DNA of 34,682 bases from NCBI GenBank assembly GCA_023458595.1, contig JAEWYT010000056.1, forward strand, positions 1 through 34,682, read 5' to 3'. Numbering within the stretch: the stretch's first letter is position 1; every line of letters starts with the position of its first letter. Position numbers and translations under genes: made by a program. This stretch comes from Pseudomonadota bacterium. GTDB taxonomy: Bacteria; Pseudomonadota; Alphaproteobacteria; Rhizobiales; Tepidamorphaceae. The notes under the pieces were generated by a model. It ran no database searches, was not told the origin of the DNA, and saw only the letters and a list, made by a program, of their open reading frames with translations. Below, one piece after another: positions 16,845 to 24,538 of the stretch.

Positions 16845-17173
16845 GGCCTTTCAGGGTCAAATAGAAGCAATTCTGTTTGCGATCGGCGAGGCGATCCGGC
16901 GTCGAGAGCGGCGCAGGGCGATGCCGGGCATCGGCCAAGGCGGGCTCGAACGACATCGGATGTTTCCGATGTCGTCAGCAAAGGAAAGGGAAATCGGGAA
17001 CACCCGATTTCCCGGCGGGCGTCCGCCGCTCGCAAACCCTCCGGGACGGGCGCTTTCGGGCCAAGGCCGTCACCGTCGCCCTCGACCGTATCCGGATACG
17101 CCCTTCGGCCGCCGGCTCGGCCCTGGCCCGAAATCGCCGCGTCAGAATGGTTCTATTTGACCCTGAAAGGCGC
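16844..17173. mobile_element. MITE-like non-autonomous element (IS630/Tc1-mariner type) inserted at CTAG
   Basis: Terminal inverted repeats bound a 330-bp gene-free segment. The left end is at 16846-16875 and the right end at 17143-17171. The outermost 21 bp of these (GCCTTTCAGGGTCAAATAGA plus A) are identical, then GCAATTCTG is matched by CCATTCTG. CTAG flanks both ends (16841-16844 and 17173-17176), consistent with duplication of a TA inside CTAG, the target preference known for IS630. The interior holds two perfect hairpins: CGACATCGGA/TCCGATGTCG (16951-16974) and GGGAAATCGGG/CCCGATTTCCC (16988-17013). It encodes no transposase, so it would need an IS630-family enzyme in trans. Inserted in the XRE stop codon, it leaves that stop intact. 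Confidence 0.8.
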
Positions 17174-17270
17174 TAGCCGGGCGGCAACCAGACCGGTACG
17201 CGCCGCGCAAGCGACCGCGGCGGCAGGCGCGTGTATCCTGCGGCCGGTAGCACGAGGAGGCGTAGCACCC

Positions 17271-17822
17271 ATGCGCTGGCTCATCCGCATCGTCGCCGCG
17301 GTGCTCGTCATCGGCGTCGCGCTCACCGCCATAGGCCTGATCTTCCTGCCCCGCACCGTCGCGGTGAGCCGCTCGATCGTCATCGACGCCCCCGTCGCCA
17401 CGGTCTGGCCGCTCGTATCGAACCTGCGCGTCCTGAACGACTGGCAGCCCTGGGCCGCATACGACCCGCAGGGCACGAAATACACCTACGAGGGTCCGGA
17501 ACTCGGCGTCGGCCAGGTGATGAACTGGCGGAGCGATCACCCGAATGTCGGCACCGGCCGCCAGGAGGTGATCGCGATGCAGACCGAGCGGTCGGTCACC
17601 ACGCGCCTCGACTTCGGCGACATGGGCACGGCCGAAGCGAGCATGGTGCTCGATCCCGACGGCGAGCGCACCAGGGCGACCTGGGATTTCAAGACCGATC
17701 TCGGGATGGATCCGCTCGCCCGCTGGTTCGGGCTGATGTTCGATTCCTGGGTCGGCAACGATTACGATAAGGGTCTGCAGAACCTGAAGACGCTCGCGGA
17801 GAAGAAGGCTCGCGAAGGTTGA
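17271..17822 (+). CDS. SRPBCC-family (polyketide-cyclase-like) protein, membrane-anchored
   Basis: A 183-residue protein with one N-terminal membrane segment (IRIVAAVLVIGVALTAIGLIFL). A START/SRPBCC ligand-binding domain follows (about residues 32-180). It opens with the typical SRSIVIDAPVATVWPLVSNL and continues with a beta-sheet that ends in the long C-terminal helix GNDYDKGLQNLKTLAEKKA. The fold binds hydrophobic ligands; the ligand here is unknown. I chose the ATG at 17271 because it starts the membrane segment and follows a GAGGAGG. The frame is open back to 17157, but that part lies in the MITE end. It stands alone, just downstream of the element. Confidence 0.88.
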   Translation: MRWLIRIVAAVLVIGVALTAIGLIFLPRTVAVSRSIVIDAPVATVWPLVSNLRVLNDWQPWAAYDPQGTKYTYEGPELGVGQVMNWRSDHPNVGTGRQEVIAMQTERSVTTRLDFGDMGTAEASMVLDPDGERTRATWDFKTDLGMDPLARWFGLMFDSWVGNDYDKGLQNLKTLAEKKAREG

Positions 17823-17986
17823 CGCGACGACGTGCGGCCAACCGAAATGGCACACCATTTAACCTTAATCCGTTGAAAGGTTTCCTTTTGTTTACGCGAC
17901 CGGTTAGTCTGCCCGGGAATTCGCGAGTGGTTGGCGCGAACGCGCCGCCGCCGCAGGTCTTCAAAGTTCGCTCCAACAATTGCTTG

Positions 17987-18014
17987 CGCCGCCCGTCGAG
18001 GCGGCGTTTTTTTT
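17987..18014 (+). terminator. Strong intrinsic terminator immediately before the TrpF-like gene
   Basis: CGCCGCC (17987-17993) pairs with GGCGGCG (18000-18006) around CGTCGA, followed by eight T (18007-18014). The T-run ends only six bases before the ATG at 18021. It may end the SRPBCC transcript 165 bases upstream, end a small RNA arising in 17830-17980, or act as an attenuator for the following gene. An upstream hairpin (GGCGC/GCGCC, 17933-17946) is present. Confidence 0.9.
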
Positions 18015-18020
18015 GCTCCC

Positions 18021-18731
18021 ATGCGAACCCGCGTGAAGATCTGCTGCATCGCCTCGATCGAGGAAGCCGGCCTCGCCGTCCGGCACGGCGCCGACGCCAT
18101 CGGCCTCGTCGGCAGGATGCCGTCCGGGCCCGGCCCCATCGACGACACGACGATCGCGGCGATCGCCGCCGCCGCTCCGCCGCCCGTCGCGACCTTTCTG
18201 CTGACCTCCGAGGTCACCGCCGACGACATCGCCGGCCACGTGCGCAAGACCGGCGCCTCGACGGTGCAGATCGTCTCGCATATCGAACCGGCGGAGGCCG
18301 CCCGCCTGGCGGGGCTGCTGCCCGTTACCCGCCGCGTCCAGGTGATCCACGTGGAGGGTCCGGAGGCGCTCGGGATGATCCCGGCCTATGCCGACCACGC
18401 TCACGCCTTCCTGCTCGATTCCGGCCGGCCGGGCCTCGCCGTGCCCGAACTCGGCGGAACGGGACGCGCGCACGACTGGTCGGTGAGCGCCAGGTTCGTG
18501 AGGGCGAGCCCGCTCCCGGTCTTCCTGGCAGGCGGTCTCGACGCGTCGAACGCGGCGGAGGCGATCCGCTCCGTCCGCCCCTACGGGCTGGACCTTTGCA
18601 CTGGTGTGCGCACGAACGGTGACCTGGATGCCGGGAAGCTGGCGGCCTTCATGGCCGCGGTGCGGGCCGCGGACCGCCGGTCCGTCCCGATAGTCAGGAT
18701 CTGCGCTGCTCGCGGCCGTGACCGCCGGTGA
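18021..18731 (+). CDS. Phosphoribosylanthranilate isomerase-like protein (TrpF family)
   Basis: A 236-residue TIM-barrel protein of the TrpF family. Matching motifs are VKICC (residues 5-9, with the catalytic-position Cys C8), the general-acid region FLLDSG (D133), GGTGRAHDW (145-153) and LAGGLDASN (169-177). Differences from true TrpF are visible. The KICG glycine is Cys, the SPR segment after strand 2 reads RMPSGPGPI, and the SSGVE phosphate-binding end reads CTGVRTNG. No trp gene is nearby. It may be a paralogue acting on another phosphoribosyl or sugar substrate. The ATG at 18021 has no SD and follows a terminator T-run, but no better start exists. The 3' end overlaps the minus-strand gene at 18694. 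Confidence 0.83.
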   Translation: MRTRVKICCIASIEEAGLAVRHGADAIGLVGRMPSGPGPIDDTTIAAIAAAAPPPVATFLLTSEVTADDIAGHVRKTGASTVQIVSHIEPAEAARLAGLLPVTRRVQVIHVEGPEALGMIPAYADHAHAFLLDSGRPGLAVPELGGTGRAHDWSVSARFVRASPLPVFLAGGLDASNAAEAIRSVRPYGLDLCTGVRTNGDLDAGKLAAFMAAVRAADRRSVPIVRICAARGRDRR

Positions 18732-19173
18732 AGGCGAGATAGCCGCCGATGCCGATCACGGCGATCATTGCGTAGAACAGGATTTCCCGCCAGGAGAACA
18801 TCGCCACCTCGGCATGCGCGGGAGCGTGCTTGCGAACGGGCGCATCGGCGCCGCCGACGACCCTGGTCGCGGCGATCGGCGCGCGCGACGTCCAGTCGGT
18901 TCCGGCGGAGGGAGGCTGGGTGACGACCGGCGCGATGAGGAGCACGATGCCGTTCCGGCTGCCGGCGTCGGCATTGTCGGCACTGCCGCCGCTTCCCGCG
19001 AAGGCGCAGGGCACCGCGGCGCAGAGCAGGGCCTGCAACGCGACGGCGAACGCCCCCACGCGTACCGGCGCGGCGGCCGGGAGAACGCCGGCAACAGCGG
19101 CGACGAGTGAAATGAACGAAACGGCCGGGCGGCGAAAAATGCCGTCATTCCCGCCGGCGAGCAGCGGAAGCAT
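18694..19173 (-). CDS. Putative membrane protein with signal peptide and C-terminal anchor
   Basis: A protein of about 159 residues that I do not recognise. Long hydrophobic stretches occupy the N-terminal part (FISLVAAVAGVLPAAAP and VGAFAVALQALLCAAVPCAFA). A Ser/Gly/Pro-rich middle follows, then a C-terminal membrane helix (EILFYAMIAVIGIGGYLAF) ending in a basic tail. The ATG at 19173 has a GGAG six bases upstream. The last 38 bases overlap the end of the TrpF-like gene on the other strand. Its architecture resembles the protein at 19538-19903, which suggests a related role, but sequence similarity is not evident. Reality is probable, not certain. Confidence 0.5.
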   Translation of the reverse strand: MLPLLAGGNDGIFRRPAVSFISLVAAVAGVLPAAAPVRVGAFAVALQALLCAAVPCAFAGSGGSADNADAGSRNGIVLLIAPVVTQPPSAGTDWTSRAPIAATRVVGGADAPVRKHAPAHAEVAMFSWREILFYAMIAVIGIGGYLAFTGGHGREQRRS

Positions 19174-19310
19174 CTTGCACTCCGTCATCACGGAAACGGG
19201 TCTATATGTTTCAAATTCATATCGATGTTATCCGGCGCGTGTTTGCCGGCTTGATGACCTAGTCGGACAGATTCCAAGGCACGATTGTGGCGGCGTTCAC
19301 CCATGCCGTG

Positions 19311-19538
19311 TCACCGGCGCAGGATCGGGCCGCCGGGAGCCTGAGCGCCCCCGTCGGAAACGGCTGTCGGCACATGACGGGCTCCGCCGTGGCGGCTGTC
19401 CGCCTTCATCAGGAGACCGTCGGCGATCAGCACCAGTCCCGTCAGGAAGATCGCCGCGAGGCAGATCGCGACGAGCTGCATCGGCCGTCCGGCGCGCTTG
19501 AACCAGGCGCCGGGCGAGCGGCGTCCGGCGGGAGGCAT
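19311..19538 (-). CDS. Small single-pass membrane protein, translationally coupled
   Basis: A 75-residue protein with a basic N terminus, one membrane helix (LVAICLAAIFLTGLVLIADGLL) and a polar Gly/Ala-rich tail. Its ATG overlaps the stop of the upstream gene (TGATG, 19540-19536), the classical arrangement for translational coupling. The two products are probably made together and may interact. I recognise no family. Confidence 0.55.
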   Translation of the reverse strand: MPPAGRRSPGAWFKRAGRPMQLVAICLAAIFLTGLVLIADGLLMKADSRHGGARHVPTAVSDGGAQAPGGPILRR

Positions 19539-19903
19539 CACGAGCCGACCCGCCGTCCGAGTTCGCGCCACATGGCGACGGTCAGCGCCGAAAGTCCGGC
19601 GAACAGCACCAGGATGACGCCGGCGACGATGCGACGGTCCGACAGAACCGAAAGCTGCGGCGGCGGCAGGCCGGGCGTCAGCGCCGGGGTCGGCAGGCCG
19701 ATGATGGTGCGATGAAGGGGAACGCTCGCCGATACGGTCGTCACCGATCCGGTCAGGATGTCGGACGCGATGTCGCGGGCGGTGGCGTGGGCGGCCGCGG
19801 GCGGCAGGGCGAGGAGCGCCAGTCCGACAAGCGCCGCGAACATCCACCGGCCGGCACGCTTGCGCTCGGCGTCGGGCTTCGAAGCAATCGCTGTGCGTAA
19901 CAT
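19538..19903 (-). CDS. Hypothetical membrane protein with N-terminal signal and C-terminal helix
   Basis: A 121-residue protein with a basic start and then a hydrophobic signal or anchor (WMFAALVGLALLALPPAAAHA). An extracytoplasmic Thr/Ser/Pro-rich region contains PTPALTPGLPPPQLSVLSD. A C-terminal helix (IVAGVILVLFAGLSALTVAMW) ends in a basic tail. AGAGGG lies about nine bases before the ATG. It is the first gene of a coupled pair with 19311-19538, and the gene at 18694-19173 follows on the same strand after 137 bases. I do not recognise the family; the architecture suggests an envelope-spanning small protein. Confidence 0.6.
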   Translation of the reverse strand: MLRTAIASKPDAERKRAGRWMFAALVGLALLALPPAAAHATARDIASDILTGSVTTVSASVPLHRTIIGLPTPALTPGLPPPQLSVLSDRRIVAGVILVLFAGLSALTVAMWRELGRRVGS

Positions 19904-20070
19904 TGGTATCGACCCTCTGGTTCGGTTGACCTCGAACTCTCCGGATCGAAACAGACAAGCCCAATCCGGCGCCGTTTGGTCCGGAGTTTGGCAGGGCCGG
20001 ACAGAAAGCGGGGCCGTTTTGCGGCTTTTGCGTTACTGGTTTGTAACTTGACGTTTCAGTTTGGTATCAG

Positions 20071-20088
20071 CGGAGGGCCTGCCCTCCG
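20071..20088. terminator. Short hairpin after the SAF-domain oxidoreductase gene
   Basis: CGGAGGGC and GCCCTCCG pair perfectly (20071-20078 with 20081-20088), starting five bases past the minus-strand stop at 20094. No T-run follows on the minus strand, so intrinsic termination is doubtful. It may be a 3' stabilising hairpin. Confidence 0.35.
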
Positions 20089-20093
20089 AAAAA

Positions 20094-21392
20094 TCAAGCC
20101 ATTGCCTCGGTTTCCCGCCGCAGCGCCACGGCGAGGTCGTCGCCGATCTCGACGTCCGAGAATCGCACCGCCGCGCCCGCCGCGACCGGCGCGGTCAGCC
20201 GCACGCCGTGGGCGAGCCCGATCGGCAGCGCGCCGAGCGAAAGGCTGGTCTTCGCCGGCAGCAGCTTGCCCCACACCGTGTAGCCGCCCTCCCCGTCGAG
20301 CGTCTCTCCGGCCCTGAGGTCGCGCTTGGCGACCGCCACCGCGTCGCCGCGGAAGGATCGGGTCGCCCCGGTCGGCTCGTTGCGGAGCGCGGCGCTGAGC
20401 ACCGACACGGAGAGTTCCAGGCCGATCAGGTGGAAGGGCTTGTACATCGACGCGTAGCGCCCGCTCGCGTCGGTCTTCAGGCCGTACTGGCGGAAGCAGT
20501 CGGCTGCATAGTCGTTCGGCGCCTCGAGGATGACGTAGACCCCCCACCTGAGATCCCGGTAGACCGGCCGCAGGTCGCGCTCGAGGCTGGAGACGACCTC
20601 GACCATGCCGCTGTCCTCCAGCACGCCACCGGCGGCGCGCGGCCGCAGGATATGGGCGAGATCGTCGACGCCGCAGGGCGGGAACAGGAGTCCGTCGGAA
20701 GGCACGTTCAGCCCGGTCGCGTTGGCGATCGCCGCCATCTCGATCGCCGACTTGGTGCCATCCAGGAACGAGTTGAACATCTGCGCGTTCATGCCGGCGG
20801 CCGCGGCCTGCTCGTCGCTCATCCCGTAGTGCACCCAGACCTCGTCGGGCGTCACCTGGTGGAAGCCCGGCAGGTACTTCGTGCCCTTGCCGGCGGCCGC
20901 GACGGAGAAGCCGCAGGCCCGCGCCCAGTCCACCATCTCGCAGACCAGCGCCGGCTGGTCGCCGTAGGCCATCGAGTAGACGACGCCCGCCGACCGGGCG
21001 CGGGCCGCCAGGGCGGCGCCGGCCAGCACGTCGGCCTCGACGTTGACCATGACGATGTGCTTGCCCGCCTCGAAGGCGGCAAGCGCGTGGGCGATGCCCG
21101 CCTTCGGGTTGCCCGTCGCCTCTATCACCACCTCGACGTCGTCGCGGCGGCAGAGCGCGGTCCCGTCGTCGGTGAAGGCCGTGGCCGCGATCCGCTCCTC
21201 CTCCCAGCCGACGCCCCGGCAGGCACCCTTCGCCCGCTCGACGTTCAGGTCGGCGATCGCCGCGACCCGAAGGCCCGGAATGGTCGGCACCTGCGACAGG
21301 AACATCGAGCCGAACTTGCCGGCCCCGATCAGCCCGGCCCTGACCGGACGCCCGGCCTCGGCCCGAGCCGCAAGCAATGCCGTCAGGTTCAT
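20094..21392 (-). CDS. NAD(P)-binding oxidoreductase with C-terminal SAF domain
   Basis: A 432-residue protein with an N-terminal Rossmann fold (GLIGAGKFGSMFLSQV, residues about 20-35) like homoserine dehydrogenase. A central catalytic region follows, including VVIEATGNPKAGIAHALAAF and AAAGKGTKYLPGF. The C-terminal SAF (antifreeze-like) domain covers about residues 345-425. SAF-type oxidoreductases of this family sit with sugar-acid or branched-polyol catabolic genes, and their reactions are mostly unassigned. I chose the ATG at 21392 because GGGAG precedes it by five bases and it starts the domain; the frame is open to 21515. It is divergent from a complete tripartite tricarboxylate transporter, so it probably oxidises or reduces that transporter's substrate. 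Confidence 0.85.
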   Translation of the reverse strand: MNLTALLAARAEAGRPVRAGLIGAGKFGSMFLSQVPTIPGLRVAAIADLNVERAKGACRGVGWEEERIAATAFTDDGTALCRRDDVEVVIEATGNPKAGIAHALAAFEAGKHIVMVNVEADVLAGAALAARARSAGVVYSMAYGDQPALVCEMVDWARACGFSVAAAGKGTKYLPGFHQVTPDEVWVHYGMSDEQAAAAGMNAQMFNSFLDGTKSAIEMAAIANATGLNVPSDGLLFPPCGVDDLAHILRPRAAGGVLEDSGMVEVVSSLERDLRPVYRDLRWGVYVILEAPNDYAADCFRQYGLKTDASGRYASMYKPFHLIGLELSVSVLSAALRNEPTGATRSFRGDAVAVAKRDLRAGETLDGEGGYTVWGKLLPAKTSLSLGALPIGLAHGVRLTAPVAAGAAVRFSDVEIGDDLAVALRRETEAMA

Positions 21393-21537
21393 TCCGCTCC
21401 CCCGTGTGCGCCCCGCGATCGTGTCGGGGACGGTATGCGATCTGCGACTATCATCCAACTCACAACGCGGTTGCCAGGCCGGCACCTTTCCGTGCACACT
21501 CGACAACGTATACACAGAACATATTCGGGAGGAATAA
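21393..21537. promoter_or_regulatory. Divergent promoter region with a GTATAC core
   Basis: This 145-base spacer separates the oxidoreductase gene from tctC. It contains ACAAC-GTATAC-ACAG, with the GTATAC at 21508-21513. FCD-type GntR regulators often bind TNGTATACNA palindromes, and one such regulator is encoded at 27126-27791. A single hexamer is weak evidence. GGGAGG at 21527-21532 is the tctC SD. Confidence 0.3.
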
Positions 21538-22515
21538 ATGCTTGTACGGGCTCTTCGTAGCGCGGTGGCGGTGCTCGCCGTCTCGGCGCTGGCTTCCCTT
21601 GCGGGACCGGCCTACGCGCAATACCCGGACCGGCCGTTGACGCTGATCGTCCCGTGGGGCGCGGGCGGCGGCACCGATGCCACCGGTCGTATCATCGCCT
21701 CCATCCTGGAGAAGGAGCTCGGCCAGCCGGTCAACGTCGTCAACCGCACGGGCGGTTCCGGCGTCGTCGGCCATTCGGCGATCGCCGAAGCCGCGGCGGA
21801 CGGCTACACGCTGGGCGTCGCAACCGTCGAGATCGGGATGATGCACTGGCAGGGCCTGACTGACCTGACCTACGCGGCCTACACGCCGATCGCCCTCGTC
21901 AACGAGGACCCGGCAGGACTGCAGGTCGCCGCCGATTCCCCCTACGCCACCGCGAAGGACCTCGTCGCGGCGGTCAAGGCGGCGCCGGGCAGCATGAAGG
22001 CGTCGGGCACCGGCCAGGGCGGCATCTGGCATCTGGCCATCGCCGGCATGCTGAAGAGCGTCGACGTCGATCCCGCCTCGGTGCCGTGGGTGCCGAGCCA
22101 GGGCGCGGCCCCCGGCCTTCAGGATCTCGTCGCCGGCGGCGTCGCGATCGTTCCCTGCTCGCTTCCCGAGGCGCGTTCCCTGATCGAGGCCGGCCGCGTG
22201 AAATCGCTGGCGATCATGTCCGACCAGCGCGCCTCCCTGTTCCCGGACGTGCCGACGCTGAAGGAGGCGCTCGGCTCCGACTGGACCATCGGCGCCTGGC
22301 GCGGCATCGTCGGACCGAAGGGCCTTCCCGACGACGTGACGCAGAAGCTCACCGCGGCGATGGAGAAGGTCTACAACTCCGCCGACTACCAGAACTTCAT
22401 GAAGGAGCGCGGCTTCGGCGTCCGCTGGGCGGCGGGTGCCGATTTCGAGGCGTTCATGAAGCAGTCCGACGAGAACCTCGGCGCGGTGATGAAGGCGGTC
22501 GGCATCGCCAAGTAG
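21538..22515 (+). CDS. tctC: Tripartite tricarboxylate transporter substrate-binding protein (TctC/Bug)
   Basis: A 325-residue periplasmic solute receptor. The signal peptide ends near GPAYA/QYPDRP. The mature start QYPDRPLTLIVPWGAGGGTD is the Bug/TctC signature, and the later IAEAAADGYTLG and LFPDVPTLKEALG match the family. Bug proteins bind carboxylated substrates such as citrate, aromatic acids and nicotinate derivatives. The ligand cannot be read from sequence. The ATG at 21538 follows GGGAGG with good spacing. It is the first gene of tctCBA, with 24 bases to tctB. Confidence 0.95.
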   Translation: MLVRALRSAVAVLAVSALASLAGPAYAQYPDRPLTLIVPWGAGGGTDATGRIIASILEKELGQPVNVVNRTGGSGVVGHSAIAEAAADGYTLGVATVEIGMMHWQGLTDLTYAAYTPIALVNEDPAGLQVAADSPYATAKDLVAAVKAAPGSMKASGTGQGGIWHLAIAGMLKSVDVDPASVPWVPSQGAAPGLQDLVAGGVAIVPCSLPEARSLIEAGRVKSLAIMSDQRASLFPDVPTLKEALGSDWTIGAWRGIVGPKGLPDDVTQKLTAAMEKVYNSADYQNFMKERGFGVRWAAGADFEAFMKQSDENLGAVMKAVGIAK

Positions 22516-22539
22516 CCGCTTTCGTCGGGACCGGATCCG

Positions 22540-23007
22540 ATGCGGATCAGCGACACGGTGCTCGGCGGGGTGCTGCTCGCCTTCGGGGCGACGCTCGCCG
22601 GGTACTCGCAGACCTTTCCCGCCATTCCCGGCCAGACCTATGGCGCGGCGATCTTCCCGACCGCCATCGCCATGGGTTTCGCCGGCTGCGGGATACTGCT
22701 CGTCGCCCAGGGGCTTCGCTCCGACGACCGCCACCTCGAGGCTGCCGAATGGATGCTGAGCCGCCATTCGGTGATCGGCGTCGCGCTGACCGTGCTCGCC
22801 GTGGCCGCCTACATCCGGCTGGCCCCCGTGATCGGCTTCCTGCCGGTCATGGCAGTCATGCTGCTCGGCCTGTTCCTGCTGCTGAAGGTCCGATGGCTGA
22901 CGGCGATCGTGCTCGCCGCCGTCGTCACCGTCGTCATCCACGGGGTCTTCGCCGGCCTGCTGCTCGTGCCGCTGCCGATCGGCATCTTCCCGCGCATTCC
23001 ATGGTGA
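22540..23007 (+). CDS. tctB: Tripartite tricarboxylate transporter small membrane subunit (TctB)
   Basis: A 155-residue inner-membrane protein with four hydrophobic segments. The first follows RISDTVLGGVLLAFGATLAG, a typical TctB opening, and the third and fourth form the C-terminal pair ending in VPLPIGIFPRIPW. It pairs with TctA to form the membrane part of the secondary TTT transporter. It lies between tctC and tctA, 13 bases before the latter. Confidence 0.92.
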   Translation: MRISDTVLGGVLLAFGATLAGYSQTFPAIPGQTYGAAIFPTAIAMGFAGCGILLVAQGLRSDDRHLEAAEWMLSRHSVIGVALTVLAVAAYIRLAPVIGFLPVMAVMLLGLFLLLKVRWLTAIVLAAVVTVVIHGVFAGLLLVPLPIGIFPRIPW

Positions 23008-23020
23008 GGATGCTGCCGCT

Positions 23021-24538
23021 GTGAACGCGATCGGCGCCGCCTTCGAGCTCGTCCTCCAGTGGCAGGTCTTCGCCACGGTCCTGCTTGCTGCGCTGTTCGG
23101 CCTGATGGTCGGCGCGATTCCCGGCCTCACCGCCACGATGGCGACCGCCCTGCTCGTCCCCCTGACCTTCTTCATGGAACCGGTCCCCGCGATCGGTGCG
23201 ATCGTCACCTGCGCGGCGATGGCGATCTTCGCCGGCGACATCCCCGGCACGCTGCTGCGCATTCCGGGCACGCCGGCATCGGCCGCATATACCGACGAGG
23301 CCTACGCGATGACGCGCAAGGGCGAGGCGGAGACCGCGCTCGGCGCGAACCTCCTGTTCTCCTCGCTCGGCGGGCTCGCGGGCACCGCCGTGCTGATCTT
23401 CGCCGCCCCGGCGCTCGCCGAGGTGGCGCTGAAGTTCTCCTCCTTCGAATATTTCTGGATGGCGCTCCTGGGCCTCACCTGCGCGGTGTTCATCGGCTCC
23501 GCCCAGCCGCTCAGGGCCTTCGTCAGCCTGTTCATCGGCCTCGCCATATCCACAATCGGCCTGAACAACCCGGCCGGCGTGCCGCGCTTCACCTTCGGTT
23601 CCACGGACCTGCTCGCCGGCATCGACTTCATCCCGGCGATGATCGGCCTCTTCGCGGTGTCCGAGGTGCTGCGCTCGGTCGCCAGCGGCGTTCCCTCGAT
23701 CGGCAAGCTGCAGGCGGCCACCGGCAACGTCTTCAGGCACTGGGGCGGGATGTTCACGACCTACTGGCGCCAGCAGATCCGCGGGAACGTGCTCGGCATA
23801 GCCATCGGCGCGCTTCCCGGCGCGGGCGCCGACATCGCCGCCTGGGTCGCCTACGCGGTGAGCCGCAAGATGTCGAAGACGCCGGAGAAGTTCGGCACCG
23901 GCCATGTCGAGGGCATCGTCGAGAGCACCTCGGCCAACAACGCCGCCCTGGCGTCCGCCTGGATCCCCGCTCTCGTCTTCGGCATCCCCGGCGACACCAT
24001 CACCGCGATCGTCATCGGCGTGCTCTACGTCAAGGGCCTCAATCCCGGCCCGACGCTGTTCCTGTTCAATCCGCAGTCGGTCTACGCGGTGTTCATGATC
24101 TTCGTGATCGCGAACCTGGTGATGATCCCGCTCGGCTGGGTCACGATCAAGCTCGCCAAGCGCATCCTGCTGGTGCCGCGCAACATCATGATGCCGGTGA
24201 TCCTCGCCTTCTGCATCGTCGGCGCCTTCGCCTCGAGCAACTCGAGCTACGGGATCGTCGTGATGCTCGTCTTCGGCATCCTCGGCTTCCTCATGGAGGA
24301 GAACCGCATCCCGATCGCGCCCTGCATCCTGGGCATCGTCATCGGGCCGATGCTGGAGGAGACGTTCGTCACCTCGATGATCAAGTCCGAAGGCTCGTTC
24401 CTCGGCTTCTTCGAGCGCCCGATCGCCGCCGGCCTGGGCGTGGCGACGATCCTCATCTGGCTGTCGCCGCTGATCGGCCGGCTCATGCGGCGCGGAAAGA
24501 CCGGGACGTCGGCGTCCGGTCAGTACCCCGGCGCGTAG
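23021..24538 (+). CDS. tctA: Tripartite tricarboxylate transporter large membrane subunit (TctA)
   Basis: A 505-residue permease with about twelve membrane segments. The N-terminal GLMVGAIPGLTATMATALLV and the matching internal IAIGALPGAGADIAAWVAY are the repeated PGxxA signature of TctA. The start is GTG at 23021, seven bases after GAGGATG, near the tctB stop. The C terminus overlaps the minus-strand gene at 24520 by 19 bases. With tctC and tctB it forms a complete cation-driven uptake system. Confidence 0.96.
   Translation: MNAIGAAFELVLQWQVFATVLLAALFGLMVGAIPGLTATMATALLVPLTFFMEPVPAIGAIVTCAAMAIFAGDIPGTLLRIPGTPASAAYTDEAYAMTRKGEAETALGANLLFSSLGGLAGTAVLIFAAPALAEVALKFSSFEYFWMALLGLTCAVFIGSAQPLRAFVSLFIGLAISTIGLNNPAGVPRFTFGSTDLLAGIDFIPAMIGLFAVSEVLRSVASGVPSIGKLQAATGNVFRHWGGMFTTYWRQQIRGNVLGIAIGALPGAGADIAAWVAYAVSRKMSKTPEKFGTGHVEGIVESTSANNAALASAWIPALVFGIPGDTITAIVIGVLYVKGLNPGPTLFLFNPQSVYAVFMIFVIANLVMIPLGWVTIKLAKRILLVPRNIMMPVILAFCIVGAFASSNSSYGIVVMLVFGILGFLMEENRIPIAPCILGIVIGPMLEETFVTSMIKSEGSFLGFFERPIAAGLGVATILIWLSPLIGRLMRRGKTGTSASGQYPGA

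Noticed and set aside
16877..17176. Open frame inside the MITE-like element
   Set aside because: Passes through hairpins and the inverted end; no transposase motif; overlapping equally good frames argue against coding.
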